Shown here in pieces: positions 1 through 11,179 of a DNA stretch of 64,000 nucleotides. The notes beneath the pieces were generated by a model. That model was given only the letters and a program-made list of their open reading frames with translations. It did not search any database and was not told the DNA's origin. Source of the stretch: Rhipicephalus microplus (Eukaryota > Arthropoda > Arachnida > Ixodida > Ixodidae); NCBI RefSeq assembly GCF_043290135.1, contig NC_134710.1, positions 456,878,376-456,942,375 of the forward strand. The letters are read 5' to 3'. Within the stretch, counting starts at the first letter, position 1; each line of letters starts with the position of its first letter. The translations under genes and the position numbers were made by a program.

Positions 1-1577
1 TTTATCAGCATAATTGGAATGCCGTCTCGGCCTGTTATGTACTATTAGGAACCCTTTTCTCAGCCCTTTCCTACTCTCGTTGTGAAAATAGAGCAATTGG
101 ACCCCTTGATTCGTTCTTGTCTATTGTGGTGCATAAAGTACTTCTTTGTTGAAATTTTTTCTGTCCCTCTTGTTCTTATTATATTCAATAGCTTCGTCCC
201 CTTCTAGCCTAGCCCCTTGGGCTATAACTCTGCTCTAGGCTTGTCTCATTTTTAGGGAGTTTAGATGGTTCCAAAATTTCGCAGCTGCCTTTCTATCTTT
301 TTTAAGTACTTCTGCCAGCCACTGAGCTCCCTTTCTTCTAATCTTTTCATTGGTCAGAAGGGATGCATCCCTTCTACAGCTTAGAAAGGTTTCTCATTTT
401 CTTTCAACATCATCTGTCGGTTCATCCCGCTGCTTAGCATGTCTTTCTTTCCTAGAGGCTTCCTGACGTTTTGCTACGACTCTCTTAACTTCCTCATCCC
501 ACCAACATTTGGGTTTGTGTCTTCTTTTCTGGAGTGACTTGTCACGCGTCTTAGCAAGCTCTAGCTCAAAGAGTCTAGTTAGCTTTGTGTATGTCCACAC
601 TGTCTTATTATCCTCCGTGATTACTTTCTCAATTTGTTTAGTGGCTATTTCACTTTACCTTTCTGGATGAAAAATTTCTTGTAGTTGCTCATGTTGTCTC
701 TTTTCCACTTTCACTGCTCTTCCAAAACTTAGCTTGATACGTTTGTGATCACTACCCAGACTTCTGGAACCACCTTCATATATGTTCATTCCCCTGAGCT
801 TATCATACATCCTATGTGACATCAGTGCATAATCTATCGTCGACTGCAGCCTTCCTATCTCCCATGTTATTTGCCCTTCACACTTTTCGGTACTGTTGCA
901 AATCATTAAATCAAGCTTTTCACACATATCCATGATCATTTTGCCTATCGGGTCGGTATACCCCTCTATATCTTCTATGTGCGCATTCATGTCTCGTAGT
1001 ATATTCATATTGCACTCTCTTCCTAACACCTGAATGTCCTTTGATATACACTCTACCAATACCTGGTTTTCCTCTCTGGCTTTGCTCCCGTTCACAAGTA
1101 CACAAAACCAAGGAGTGTGATTTGACCTGCCACTTTCCCTTTTAGCCATAAGTGTTCCTTGCACTCCTGTTTGACCCTTTGCCAGTCTGTACTTTTATGA
1201 ATGAATGCCCCAATACCACCCCCCTTTCTGCTGCCTTCTGTTCTATTGCAATATTCCCACGCGTATTCCGGATTGTTCGGAGGTTGTTCTATGTCCCTGA
1301 GATGTGTTTCTACAAAAGCGTATACCATCGGCCTCTCTTCCCTTAGCTGTTCTTCTATCTCATCCCATTTCAGCCTGTTCCTACCACCCTGCATGTTAAT
1401 ATACCCTACGTCTGAAGTGGCTCGGTGCTGGTGGCTACGTCTATATATGCCCCGGACTCTTCCTATCTTAGATATGGGTACCACTTTGGAATCGTATCTG
1501 TCCAAACCACCTTTCGAAGAGTCTCCCTGGTTGTTTTCCTCGTTACTAGCTATCTTGCACCTCGAAGGGCTCGCTTG
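1..1577 (-). pseudogene. CR1-like ORF2 remnant, copy A (endonuclease and start of RT; partial)
   Basis: Fragments of an APE-type endonuclease are visible: YINMQGGRNRLKW near 1,360-1,400, an ETHLRDI block near 1,310, a degraded GDFNAH box (RDMNAHIEDIEGY near 960-1,000) and SDHKRIKLSFG near 720-760. These are the metal-binding and catalytic boxes of non-LTR endonucleases. The linker follows at 394-600. The window ends just as the reverse transcriptase begins: position 1 corresponds to the TGPDGFPIRLIK region of copy B. At least three frame changes and stops are present, so it is non-functional. The rest of RT lies outside the window. Confidence 0.75.
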
Positions 1578-2559
1578 CCCCCCCAAAAAAGCTACTGCGC
1601 GTCCTGCAAGTCGCCAAACCACCTCATGACCTAGCCGCCCATCGGAATGAACTTTGTCTCGTTGAAAACCACCCCACCTATGCACCTCTCTTTTTTTCCA
1701 CCACCTCAAAGCCTTTCTCTCGACTGATCTGCCATACCTCTTGGTTTGCGTTGACAACCGCTCTTTGCAGGTTGCTATCACGCACCGGTACCTCCGGTAT
1801 CGTGCATATCACTACCTGTACCTTAGGAAAAGTGGCGCGCATGTCATCGACGCCTTTCGCCAGTGTGGTTGCTAGTCCTGCTGTATCTTCATTTAAGACA
1901 TTATTTAAGCCGCCTGAAATTATCAGGAGGTTTCTTCTGTCAGCTTTAGTTTTGAGTTTTTCGCTCGCTTGCCTCATGACTGCTTCAAGCTTGCGTCCTG
2001 GGAACGTCCCTACTGCAACCCTCTTGTCACCCTTACTCTCTCTTTGATGGCTTCTGTGCATCGATTTAAATTCGAGTTCCCGGCGATTATCACATGCTGT
2101 GACTTTTCAGCTGAAGCGTCCTGCACCTGGGGGCTACTTGCGCCTGTGACGCCAGCTGCTATATCCCCTCCCAGCCCCACTACTACCTCGCTGAAGCTGG
2201 CCTTGCGACAATTGAACCGGCTGAGTCTGTTTTTTTCAAACTTGCTTGTTCTTCCTTCTCCACCGTTCTGGTTGCCGGTTCTCTACTGTTCTCTCCGTAT
2301 TCCGCTTCTTTGATCAGCTTCGCTAGTGCTTCCTCGGCGGACTTCAGTCTTTCTTCCTTTCCCTTGTTTTGTCTTGCTCTGTCGCCGACGCAGTTTCGAG
2401 CTCGGTGATTCTCATCAGCAGTCTTTGGGCAACCATCTATTTCTTCATTTTTTCCTCGACCTCACATTGCCTACACTTCGCGTCAGCCTCTTCTCCATCT
2501 GCTTCTATGCTTGGGTGCACTTTCAAACCCACTCCACATCCTGACCACTTTACAGTCTT
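1578..2559 (-). pseudogene. CR1-like ORF1 remnant, copy A (Cys-finger/coiled-coil/esterase)
   Basis: The start codon has decayed: where copy B has ATG-ACT-GTA, this copy has AAG at 2,557-2,559. Downstream in several frames one can read the Cys-rich finger, the coiled coil and the esterase region. The esterase C-terminal block reads GFQRDKVHSDGRLGHEV (about 1,640-1,690), keeping the Asp-x-x-His pair expected of a GDSL/SGNH hydrolase. ORF1 proteins of this type bind the element RNA; the role of the esterase is not settled. In this copy the reading frame runs from the esterase end through a G7/T6 homopolymer (1,578-1,590 on the plus strand) straight into the ORF2 endonuclease, giving a 229-residue open stretch from 1,781 to 1,092. 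Stops and frameshifts make the whole a pseudogene. Confidence 0.75.
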
Positions 2560-2712
2560 TTTAACTATGTCTTTCTGTCACCAATTGTCCCTATACTCAA
2601 TAATTACTAAACTCGAGCCCTGCACTACAAGAAAAAGAAAGTCTAAGCTCTACTACAAAAATTTGCGTGTTCAATGTACGCGCACCTTCCCCACGGGGTG
2701 ACAAAAGAAAAA

Positions 2713-2998
2713 AAACAACAAACAACAACGAGGGTTGCGCTCTCCTCGGAAGGAGAGCACCGCCCTCTGTCGGTTCATATATGTGTACCGGGACAGTCCG
2801 AACCTTGTCACGGTAGAGAGACGTGTTTTTTGAGCGCTCCCAATCGACTGCGCAGATAAGTGTTTTTGCATGTTTTGAGCTTGTCTTTATAATTATAAGG
2901 CAGCAGTTAAAATCTTCGTAGCAGTTTTTTTATGGTGCGGCTTTTTCGGCGGCCAGTCATCAGGTATTTATTAGTTATTGCTGGTGTGTGTGTTCGAA
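2713..2998. other. Spacer between the two head-to-head LINEs
   Basis: About 290 bp separates the points where homology between the two LINE copies stops. The left half (2,713-2,870) is GC-richer, the right half AT-rich. I see no gene. It may contain the 5' ends or promoters of one or both LINEs, because their 5' boundaries are judged only from where the copies diverge. Confidence 0.5.
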
Positions 2999-3155
2999 TT
3001 TTTTGTTGTTTTTTGCCACCCCGTGGAGGAGATGCGCGTACATTAAACACGCAAAATTTTTTTAGTAGAGCTTAGACTATTTTTTCGTTGTGCAGGGCTC
3101 TAGTTTATTATTTATCGAGTATAGGGACAATTGGTGTCAGAAAGACATAGTTAAA

Positions 3156-4091
3156 ATGACTGTAAAGTGTTCAGGATGTGGAGTGGGTTTTAAAGTGAAC
3201 CCAAGTGTAGAAGCGGATGGAGAAGAGGCTGACGCGAAGTGTAGGCAGTGTGAGGTCGAGGAAAAAAATGGAGAAAATGATGGTTGCCCAGAGTGAACTG
3301 CTGATGAGAATCACCGAGCTTGAGACTGCGTTGGCGAAAGTGCAAGAGAAAACGAGGGCAATGAGACAAAGACTGAAGTCCGCCGAGGAAGCACTAGCGA
3401 AGCTGAATAAAGGAGCGGCCTACGGAGAGAACAGTAGGGAACCGGCAGCGAGATAGTGGTGGGGCTGGGAGGAGACAAAGCAGCCGGCGTCACAGGTGCA
3501 AGCAGCCCCGAGGTGCAGGACGCTCCAGCTGAAAAGTCACAGCATGTGATAATTGCCGGGGACTCGAATTTAAATCGATGCAAAGAAGCCATCAAAGAGA
3601 GGGTAAGAGGTGACAAGAGGGTTGCAGTAGGGGAGTTCCCAGGACGCAAGCTGGAAGCAGTCATGAGGCAAGCGAGCGCAAAACTCAAAACTACAGCTGA
3701 TAGACGAAACCTCGTTATAACTTCAGGCGGTTAAAACGATGTTTTGAATGAAGATACAGCAGGACTAGCAACCACACTGGGGAATGGCGTCGATGACATG
3801 CGCGCCTCTTCTCCTCAGGTACAGGTAGTGATATGCACGATACCGGAGGCACCGGTGCGTGATAGCAACCTGCAAAGAGCGGTTGTCAACGCAAACCGAC
3901 AGATATGGCGGATGAGTCGAGAGAAAGGCTTTGAGGTGGTGGAAATAAACAGAGAGATGCACATGTGGGGTGGTTTTCAACGAAACAGAATTCACTTCGA
4001 AGGGCGGCTAGGTCATGAGGTGGGTTGGCGACTTGCAGGACGCGCAGTAGCATTTTTGGGGGGCAAGCGGACCCTTCGGGGTGCAGGATAG
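3156..4091 (+). pseudogene. CR1-like ORF1, copy B (Cys-finger, coiled coil, GDSL-type esterase; broken)
   Basis: Starts MTVKCSGCGVGFKV with a CxxC...CxxC finger in the first ~40 residues, followed by a Leu/Ala/Glu-rich coiled coil (about 3,285-3,420). It stops near 3,456, and the reading shifts to another frame. The esterase part starts with VIIAGDSNLNR (about 3,545-3,580), where GDS is the nucleophile block. NREMHMWGGFQRNRIHFEGRLG (split here as MHMWGGFQ plus RNRIHFEG) lies near 3,945-4,010; the expected Asp of the Asp-x-x-His pair is Asn in this copy. A stop replaces the Leu of SGGLNN at 3,732-3,734. The frame ends at TAG (4,089-4,091), one base out of phase with copy A because of a shorter G run at 4,058-4,063. 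Role in the family: RNA binding in the retrotransposition particle. Confidence 0.75.
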
Positions 4092-7000
4092 CTAGTAACG
4101 AGAAGAAAAACCAGGGAGACTCTTTGACATGTGGTATGGACAGACACGATTCCAAAGTGGCAACTGTATCTAAGATAGGTAGAGTTTGGGGCATAAATCG
4201 ACGTAGCCACGAGCGCCGAGCCAATTCAGACATAGGGTATATTAACATGCAGGGTGGTAGGAACAGGCTGAAGTGGGAAGAGATAGAAGAACAGCTAAGG
4301 GAAGAGAGGCCGATCGTATACGGCTTTGTAGAAACACATCTCCGGGAGATGGGACAAACTCCGAACAATCCGGACTACGCGTGGAAATATTGTATTACAT
4401 CAGAAGGCAGCAGAAAGAAGGGTGGTATTGGGGCATTCATTCATAAAAGTACACACTGTCAAAGGGTCAAGCAGGAATGCAAGGAAAATTTATGACTAAA
4501 AGGGAAAGTGGCAGGTCAAAGGACACTTCTTGGTTTCGTGTACTTGTTGACGGGAGCAAAGGCCTGAGAGGAAAACCAGGCAATGGTAGAGTGTATATCA
4601 AAGGACATTCAGGAGTTAAGTGGAGAGTGCAATATGAATATACTAGGAGATATGAACGCGCACATAGACGATATAGATGGGCATGCCGACCCGACAGGCA
4701 AAATGATCATGGATATGTGTGAAAGGCTCGATTTCATCATTTGCAACAGTACCGAGAAGTGTGAAGGGCAAATAACATGGGAGGTAGGAAGGGTGGACTC
4801 GACAATAGATTATGCACTGATGTCACATAGGATGTATGACAAGCTCAGGGGAACGCACATAGATGAAGTTGGCTCCAGAAGTCTGGGTAGTGATCACAAA
4901 CGTATCAAGCTAAGTTTTGGAGGAGCAGTGAAAGTGGGAAAGAGACAAGATTAGCAACTACAGGAAAGGTTTTATTCAGAAAGGCAAATTGATATAGCCA
5001 CTCCAGAACTTGAGAAAGTAATCACGGAGGATAATAAAACAGTGTGGACATACACGAATCTACTTAGACTGTTTGAGCTAGAGCTTGTTAAGACGCTTGA
5101 CAAGTCACCATGGAAAAGAAGACACAAATTCAAAAGTTGGTGGGATGAGGAAGTTAAGAGAGCCATATCAAAATGTCAGGAAGCGTCTAGGGAACGCAAA
5201 CATGCTAAGCAGTGGGGTGAACGAACAGACGATGTTGAAAGAAAATGGGAAACCTTTCTAAGCTGTAGAAGGGATGCATCTCTTCTGATCAATGAAAAGA
5301 TTAGAAGAAAGGGAGCTCAGTGGGTTGCAGAAGTACATAAAAAGATAGAAAGGCAGCTGAGAAACTTTGGAACCATCTAGACTCCCTAAGAAAGGAGACG
5401 AGCCTAGAGCAGAGTTTTATAACTACAACCCAAGGTACCAGGCTAGAAGGGGACGAAGGTATTGAATATATAAGAACAAGGGTGACAGAAAAATTTCAAC
5501 AAAGAAGTGCTTTATGCACCACAATAGACAAGGACGAATCAAGTGGTGCAATGGCTCAATTTTCCCAACCATAGTGGAAAAGAGCTGAGAAAAGGGTTCC
5601 TAGTAGTACATCAACAGGCCCAGATGGCTTTCCTATTAGGCTGATAAAGACATTAGGTCCGAAGTCTAAGCAGGCTTTGAGAGAAGCAGTGAGCAAAATA
5701 ATAATCGACGGTGAAGTTCCCGATGGATGGAAACTTAGCAGGATGAGCATGATCTATAAAAGAAAGGGGGACAAAGCTGACATAAACAACTACAGTCCTA
5801 TAACAGTGACATTAGTGGTCTACAGGCTGGCGATGCAGAATATAAAAGAAAGACTGCAGGCATGGATAGAGGATGAGGGGGTGCTTGGGGAACTGCAGAA
5901 GTGGTTTCGGAAACAGAGGAGGTTGGAACACAATCTGTTCCCCCTGACGGAGTGCATCGAAATAGCAGAGCAGGAACACAGGCCGCTGTGGCTAGCATTT
6001 TTGGATATCAAAGGAGCGTACGATAGTGTTGTTCAAGAAGAATTGCGGGAAATATTAGACACAGTAGGCGTGCAACATGTAGTCACTAATCTTTTAAAGG
6101 ATATCTATAAAGGTAACAAGGTAGGTATAAAGTGGGAAAAACAGGTATCCAAGCCTGCAGAGGTAAAACGGGAACTTGGGCAGGGGTGTCCCCTGTCACC
6201 CTTATTATTCATGATGTACCTACAAGGATAAGAGGCCAAATTTGAGAGAAGTGGACTGGGCTTCAACCTCTCTTTAGTCAAACAAAGAAAACGTATTGAT
6301 TAGGCACTACTAGCATTAATGTACGCAGATGATATAGTGGGAATGGCTGACAACAAGGAAGATTCGCAGAGATTGATGGAGATCTGTGGTAATGAGGGAG
6401 ATAGGTTAGATTTTAGATTCAGTAGGGAAAATTTTACAGTCATGATTTTTAATAATAACGAAGATAGTGAGCTTAGAATACAGGAGGTCACGCTAGAGAT
6501 AACAGATAAATACGAATATCTGGGCGTAGGGATAAGCAATGGTTCCGAGTACCTAAGGGAACACGAAATATACGTGACGACTAAAGGTAACAGGAATGCC
6601 GCAGTGATGAAAAATAGAGCACTGTGGAATTTCAATAGGTATGATGTTGTGATAGGAATAAGGAAAGGTGTCATGGTTCCTGGGCTGACGTTCGGCAATG
6701 CGGTCTTGTGCTTGAGATCAGAAGTTGAAGCAAGATAAAAAATTAAGCAACGTTGAATAGGTGGGCTTGCTTTAGGAGCTCACGGGAATATACCAAATCA
6801 GGGAGTACAAGGCGATATGGGACGGAACTCATTTGAGGGCAGGGAATCTAGCAGCAAGATGAAATTTGAGAAGCGATTGAGAGAAATGTGGGAGGAGCAT
6901 TGGGCTAGGAAGGTTTTCAGCTACATGTACATAAAAAATGTCGATACAAAATGGAGGAAGAGAACCAGAATATTGACTGGTAAATACTTAGAAAACAGCA

Positions 7001-7311
7001 GGTGGCCAAACCAAAAAGAACTATCGGTTAAGAAGAAAGTGAAGGAAAGGGAGACTGAAAGGTGGAGAATTGGCATGAATTAGAAGTCCGTACAGGAGGT
7101 TTATCGAACTTAAATTGGAAATTGCCAAAGGAAGTATCTATGATAATACTCGGGGTAGTTCTCTTCTGTTTGAGGCCAGGACGGGAGTGTTGTGAACCAA
7201 GAAATACCGGGCCAAATACGAAGAGGTAGACACAGTATCCAGTGCGTGAGGAGAGGAAGAAGAAACTGCCGAACACTTCATAATGTTCTGTAAAGGGCTT
7301 CATCCTACAGT
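4078..7311 (+). pseudogene. CR1-like ORF2, copy B (endonuclease-reverse transcriptase; broken)
   Basis: Order of motifs: endonuclease N-box INMQGGRNRLKW (~4,240), ETHLREM (~4,335), LGDMNAHIDDI (~4,640), SDHKRIKLSFG (~4,890). The RT region begins STGPDGFPIRLIK (~5,607), with a VPDGWKLSRM box (~5,716), motif A LDIKGAYDSV (~6,003), motif B GQGCPLSPLLF (~6,178) and motif C MYADDIVGM (~6,319-6,345). A C-terminal Cys/His block, GEEEETAEHFIMFCKGLHP, sits at about 7,250-7,305. The catalytic Asp residues of motifs A and C survive. The fragments lie in at least five separately open stretches, with a stop after LFMMYLQG near 6,230. The product would nick target DNA and prime cDNA synthesis on it. Confidence 0.8.
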
Positions 7312-7322
7312 TCGGGATGATG

Positions 7323-7343
7323 GAGCAGAGAGAGAGAGAGAGG
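7323..7343 (+). repeat. (GA)n stretch in LINE 3' UTR
   Basis: Simple AG/GA repeat inside the 3' end of LINE copy B, before the conserved tail motif. Confidence 0.7.
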
Positions 7344-7587
7344 TTGAGAAGGGAAAGGCTGGGAGGTTAACCAGATATTGGCATCTGGTTTGCTACCCAG
7401 CGTTGGGGGTGGAGAATTATGGGCAAGAAAGAGGGGGTAGATAGAAAAAAAACGCACGCACACTCATAAGAAAACGAAAACACACACAGGAAGAGCGTCC
7501 AAGCTACAATCGTTCAGTAAGGCCGGTCAATCGCAAAAAGTGTAGTAGCGCTTTAAGGGCCCTCTTCTGTAAAGTCGCATCCTGTCG

Positions 7588-10500
7588 TTACTGCAGAATT
7601 CCCTGCTCCGACAGAAGTTGATAATCTAATTTGTTGAGTTCTTTGCGAAGGCATAGTCGTTGTTTACTATACGCTAGGAAGTCACAAAGAATATGTTGAT
7701 TTTTTTCCTCTTTGCCACAGTGGCCACAGGCTGCGGTGTCAGCCATCTCAATGCGGAAAGCGTAGGCGTTGGTAAACGCAACGCCCAACCACAGCCTACA
7801 TAACAAGGTCTGGTCTGCTCGGCAAAGCTTTGACGGGACTTGAAGACTAAGCGTTGGGTTAAGCGAGTACAGTCGGGCATGCTTGAAGTGTGGCTGATTC
7901 CATTGTGATGTGGTTTGCTGGCGAGCAAGCCTGTGGAGCTTTCGTGCAGCATCTGTGCTAGAAAGTGGTAGTCGTAGTTAATGATCTACTGTGTGGGCTG
8001 AGCGGGCAGCTTGATCGGCCCGTTCATTGCCGATGATTCTGCAGTGACTGGCCAACCACTGAATTGTAATTTAGTCAGATGGTGGATAACCTTTGCTATC
8101 TCTAGTACCAGCTGCTCGTGTGGTCCACGCCGTAAGGCTGATAGTAGAGACTGCAGTGCCGCCTTCGAGTCGCAGAAAATAGTCCACTTGCGTGGAGATT
8201 GATCAACTACAAATTGCAACGCGGCACGAAGTGCTGCCAATTCTGCTGCCATTGATGTTGTTGCGTGAGATGTCTTGAATTTAATTGTCGTGGCCAACCT
8301 TGGTATCGCTACTGCTCCTGTAGAGCTTTCCGGCTGACCCGATCTGTGAGTGTATATATGTGTAGAGTCTAGGTATTTCTCATACAAGAGAAGTAGTGTG
8401 AGCTGTTTAGGAGCCGGTGACGACAAATTGGCCTTTTTCTTGACGCCGGGTATGTTAATAATAATCATTGGTTGAGCGAGGCACCATGGCGGAGTCACAG
8501 GTCTAGCGGCAAGAGAGAACGAAGTTGGGATCGTTTCACTATGTTCGGTCACTGTTTTGCAGTAAGATGTGCACGGTCGGACCACTGGTAGAGAGGCTAG
8601 GTGATGTCGAGGAGTTCGAGTAAGCTGCCGTATATGTGTCCTCAGCACTTCCACATTAATGTGGGTCTTGATGAGGTTGTCCCTTGTGATGGCGATAGTT
8701 GCCACTGTTGATGCACTTTGGGGCAAGCCTAAACATATCCGGAGTGCTTGAGCCTGGACACTTTGAAGCATTTGTATGCTTGTTTTACTTGCGTAGGTTA
8801 ACACAAGTAGGCTGTACCGAAGGAATACAAAGAAAAGAATCCTGTATAGTCGCAACATAGCAGTAGTGGACATTCCCCAGTTCTTTTCAGCGAAGAACTT
8901 CAACAAATGACAGATGCCTGTCAATCGCCTTTTCATGTATGATACATGTTAACTCCATAAGAGGTCTCTGTCAGTTATAACACCTAGAAACTTGTATGAT
9001 TGGAGGTGACGTATCCTTTCGCTGTTTATCAGAACGCTGCAGTTCTGCACTGGTTTGCGCGTAAATGCCACAAGTCCACATTTCTCAGAGGCAATTTCCA
9101 GACCTCGTTGACTGAGGTAAATAGCAACTTGAGTGGCAGCTCTTTCAATTCGCACTCGCAGCTGTAGACGTGTTACTCCAGACGTCCAAACGCAGATGTC
9201 GTCCGCGTACATTGACAATCTGACAGTACTTGGCACATGCTCATTGAGAACTATGAGCGTCAGGTTGAGTAGTACAGGGCTAAGTATGCCACCCTGGGGA
9301 ACACCACGTTGGATGTAATGTAGCGAAGTGTCCCCATCCTCGGTTCTCACGAAAAAGGATCGCTCAGAGAGATAGCTGCGTAGCCACTGAAACATCCAAC
9401 CACCAACTCCTACCTCCTTGAGAGCGGTGAGGACAGCTTCATGTGTGACGTTATCGTACGCCCCTTTGACATCAAGAAATAAAGAAGCGCAGAGACACTT
9501 ACGGCCTTTTTTGTGTTAGACGTAGCTGATCAGGTCTATGACGCTATCAATTGATGACCGGCCATGGTGAAATCCCGTCATAGCGTCCGGGTAGATGTTA
9601 GCATGCTCCAGGAACCAGTATAGCCGTCGAGGTATCATCCTCTCTATCACTTTGCCCAAGCAAATAGCCAGTGCAATTGGGCGGTATGATATGAGCACCA
9701 ATGATGACTTGCCAGGCTTCAGTAATGGAACCAAACGGCTCGTCTTTCAGTTTACTGGCAGGGTGCCCTCTCGCCACGAATCGTTGTATATCTCGACGAG
9801 GGCACTCCTTGGACACTCACCAAGGTGACACAGTGCTCTGTATGATATTCCACCAGGCCTGGGTGCTGATGTCCATCTACACAAAGCCAGTGCAGATTTA
9901 AGCTCAAGAATAGAAAAAAATTGGTCCATGTGGTGATTGTGTGATGTCGTGCCACCACGTGAGAGCGTGAAGATGTTGGGATCTGCGAGTTGGTCAGATA
10001 AGTTGGCACATAACTCTTCTGCCACGATGACCTCCGATCTGTGTTGAGAGAGGGCTAGAGCCTTGAATGGAGACCGCTGAATGGGAGCTGTCCGGAGCCC
10101 TCTTATGGTACTCCACAAGTGTGATAAAGGCTTGCGAGGATCTAACGACGCGAAAAAGGCTGCCCCACGTTGTGACTCTAGCTTGTCTATGCGGCATTGT
10201 ATCGTCTTCTGAAGGCGTCTAGCGATTCGTAAATCGTCGATTGGTTTCGTGCGTCGGTACCTTCGTTCCGTACGCCGTCGGAGAGCCCGAAGTCGTTCTA
10301 ATTCCACATCGAATTCGGTTACTCTCGAAGAGCATGTGAGGGTGCACACTGTCTTGCACTGTGGACTTTATCACCTCTTCTAAGTCAAATGAGGTGTTCT
10401 CTTGACAGCGTTCTTCCATGAGAGATTCAAGCTTGGTCCAGTCCGCTCTATGGATAGTTTCGCGTACCTTGCAAGGTGATCTGATCTTGACATATGTGGG

Positions 10501-11100
10501 CATGTGGTCACTCCCATGTGTTTCTATGTCCGCAAACCATCCGGCACATCTGACGAGACCTCGAGAAACAAAAGCCAAGTTGAGGCAACTGCTGTATGCA
10601 GGGCCACGTAAAAATGTTGGGCTGTCATCATTTACCAAGCACAGCTCATTATTTGAAGCAAACGTTATCAGACTTCTACCTTTTGCGCTGATCTTCGGGC
10701 TCCCCCATAGTGTATGGTGGGCGTTGAAGTCTACGATGATCACGCATGGGCCAGGACTGGATTATAGGATGTGTCCTAGTCTTGTGTTGTCAAATCTACT
10801 TGATGGCGACAGGTATGCACCGACAACAGTGACAATAAGATCCTTTTTTTCACTGTTAAGCATATATATTGGTTATAGTTGTCACGTGGTACAGACCGAA
10901 GAGTGTAGGTCAGGTCACGTCGAATAAACAGCAGGACCTTACTGTTTCCACTATAACAAGCCGACATAAATGATTCGTATCCGGAGAGTCTGATAGCGCT
11001 CGATAAATTTGGCTCGCAGATGACGATGATGGAAAACATATTGGTGGAAACTAACCGACGGAAATCTACAATGCATGATTTCAGTCCCCGTGCATTCCAC
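7588..11100 (-). pseudogene. I-like LINE ORF2 (endonuclease-RT-RNase H; broken)
   Basis: Going down the minus strand: endonuclease start FQWNARGLKS (~11,095), ICEPNLSS, DFNAHHTLWGS (~10,735), GSDHMPTYVKI (~10,510). RT follows: ALCHLGECP (~9,830), LISYRPIALA (~9,690), motif A LFLDVKGAYDNV (~9,485-9,450), RGVPQGGILSPVLLNL (~9,300) and motif C MYADDICVW (~9,210). The RNase H region has a degraded first-Asp block (IYTHRSG near 8,350, His for Asp), AAELAALRAAL and FCDSKAALQSL (~8,180). A final Cys/His finger, CGHCGKEEKNQHILCDF, is at about 7,735-7,685. There are at least six interruptions, including one after LFLDVKGAYDN and several between endonuclease blocks. The YADD box is intact. Confidence 0.8.
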
Positions 11101-11142
11101 TGAAAAATTGTTGCTTTTTTGACCTCTTCCCAGAAAAACAGT

Positions 11143-11174
11143 GGCCCTGTTTTTCTTCCCAGAAAAACAGGGCC
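11143..11174. repeat. Perfect 12-bp-stem hairpin between ORF1 and ORF2 of the I-like LINE
   Basis: GGCCCTGTTTTT (11,143-11,154) and its exact reverse complement (11,163-11,174) flank an 8-base loop. A 16-base segment is also directly repeated at 11,126-11,141 and 11,155-11,170, suggesting the hairpin arose by a small duplication. It lies just upstream of the endonuclease start. Confidence 0.8.
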
Positions 11175-11179
11175 ATTAT

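Larger units (their letters stand above)
1..2712 (-). mobile_element. CR1/L2-like non-LTR retrotransposon, copy A (cut by window edge)
   Basis: Read on the minus strand this is the same LINE as the plus-strand copy at 2,999-7,440. The 5' ends match (the block around 2,590-2,712 corresponds to about 3,010-3,130), and the first window bases correspond to roughly 5,590-5,650 of the other copy. Only the 5' leader, ORF1 and the first half of ORF2 are inside the window. Both reading frames are broken. The family assignment rests on ORF1: an N-terminal Cys-rich finger, a coiled coil and a GDSL-type esterase domain, a layout described for CR1-like elements. Together with copy B it forms a large inverted repeat. 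Confidence 0.85.
2999..7440 (+). mobile_element. CR1/L2-like non-LTR retrotransposon, copy B (nearly full length, decayed)
   Basis: Element of about 4.4 kb: 5' leader, ORF1 from 3,156, ORF2 from about 4,078 to 7,311, then a short 3' UTR with a (GA)n stretch near 7,323-7,343 and a GGCATCTGGTTTGCTACCCA motif near 7,380-7,400. A fragment of that same 3' motif recurs at about 57,030-57,080, suggesting a family with many copies. Multiple stops and frameshifts show it is dead. ORF1 architecture (finger, coiled coil, esterase) and ORF2 (APE endonuclease, RT, C-terminal Cys/His motif) point to the CR1/L2 group. Confidence 0.85.

Noticed and set aside
10418..10927. 169-residue plus-strand open frame
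   Set aside because: Antisense shadow of the I-like LINE endonuclease.
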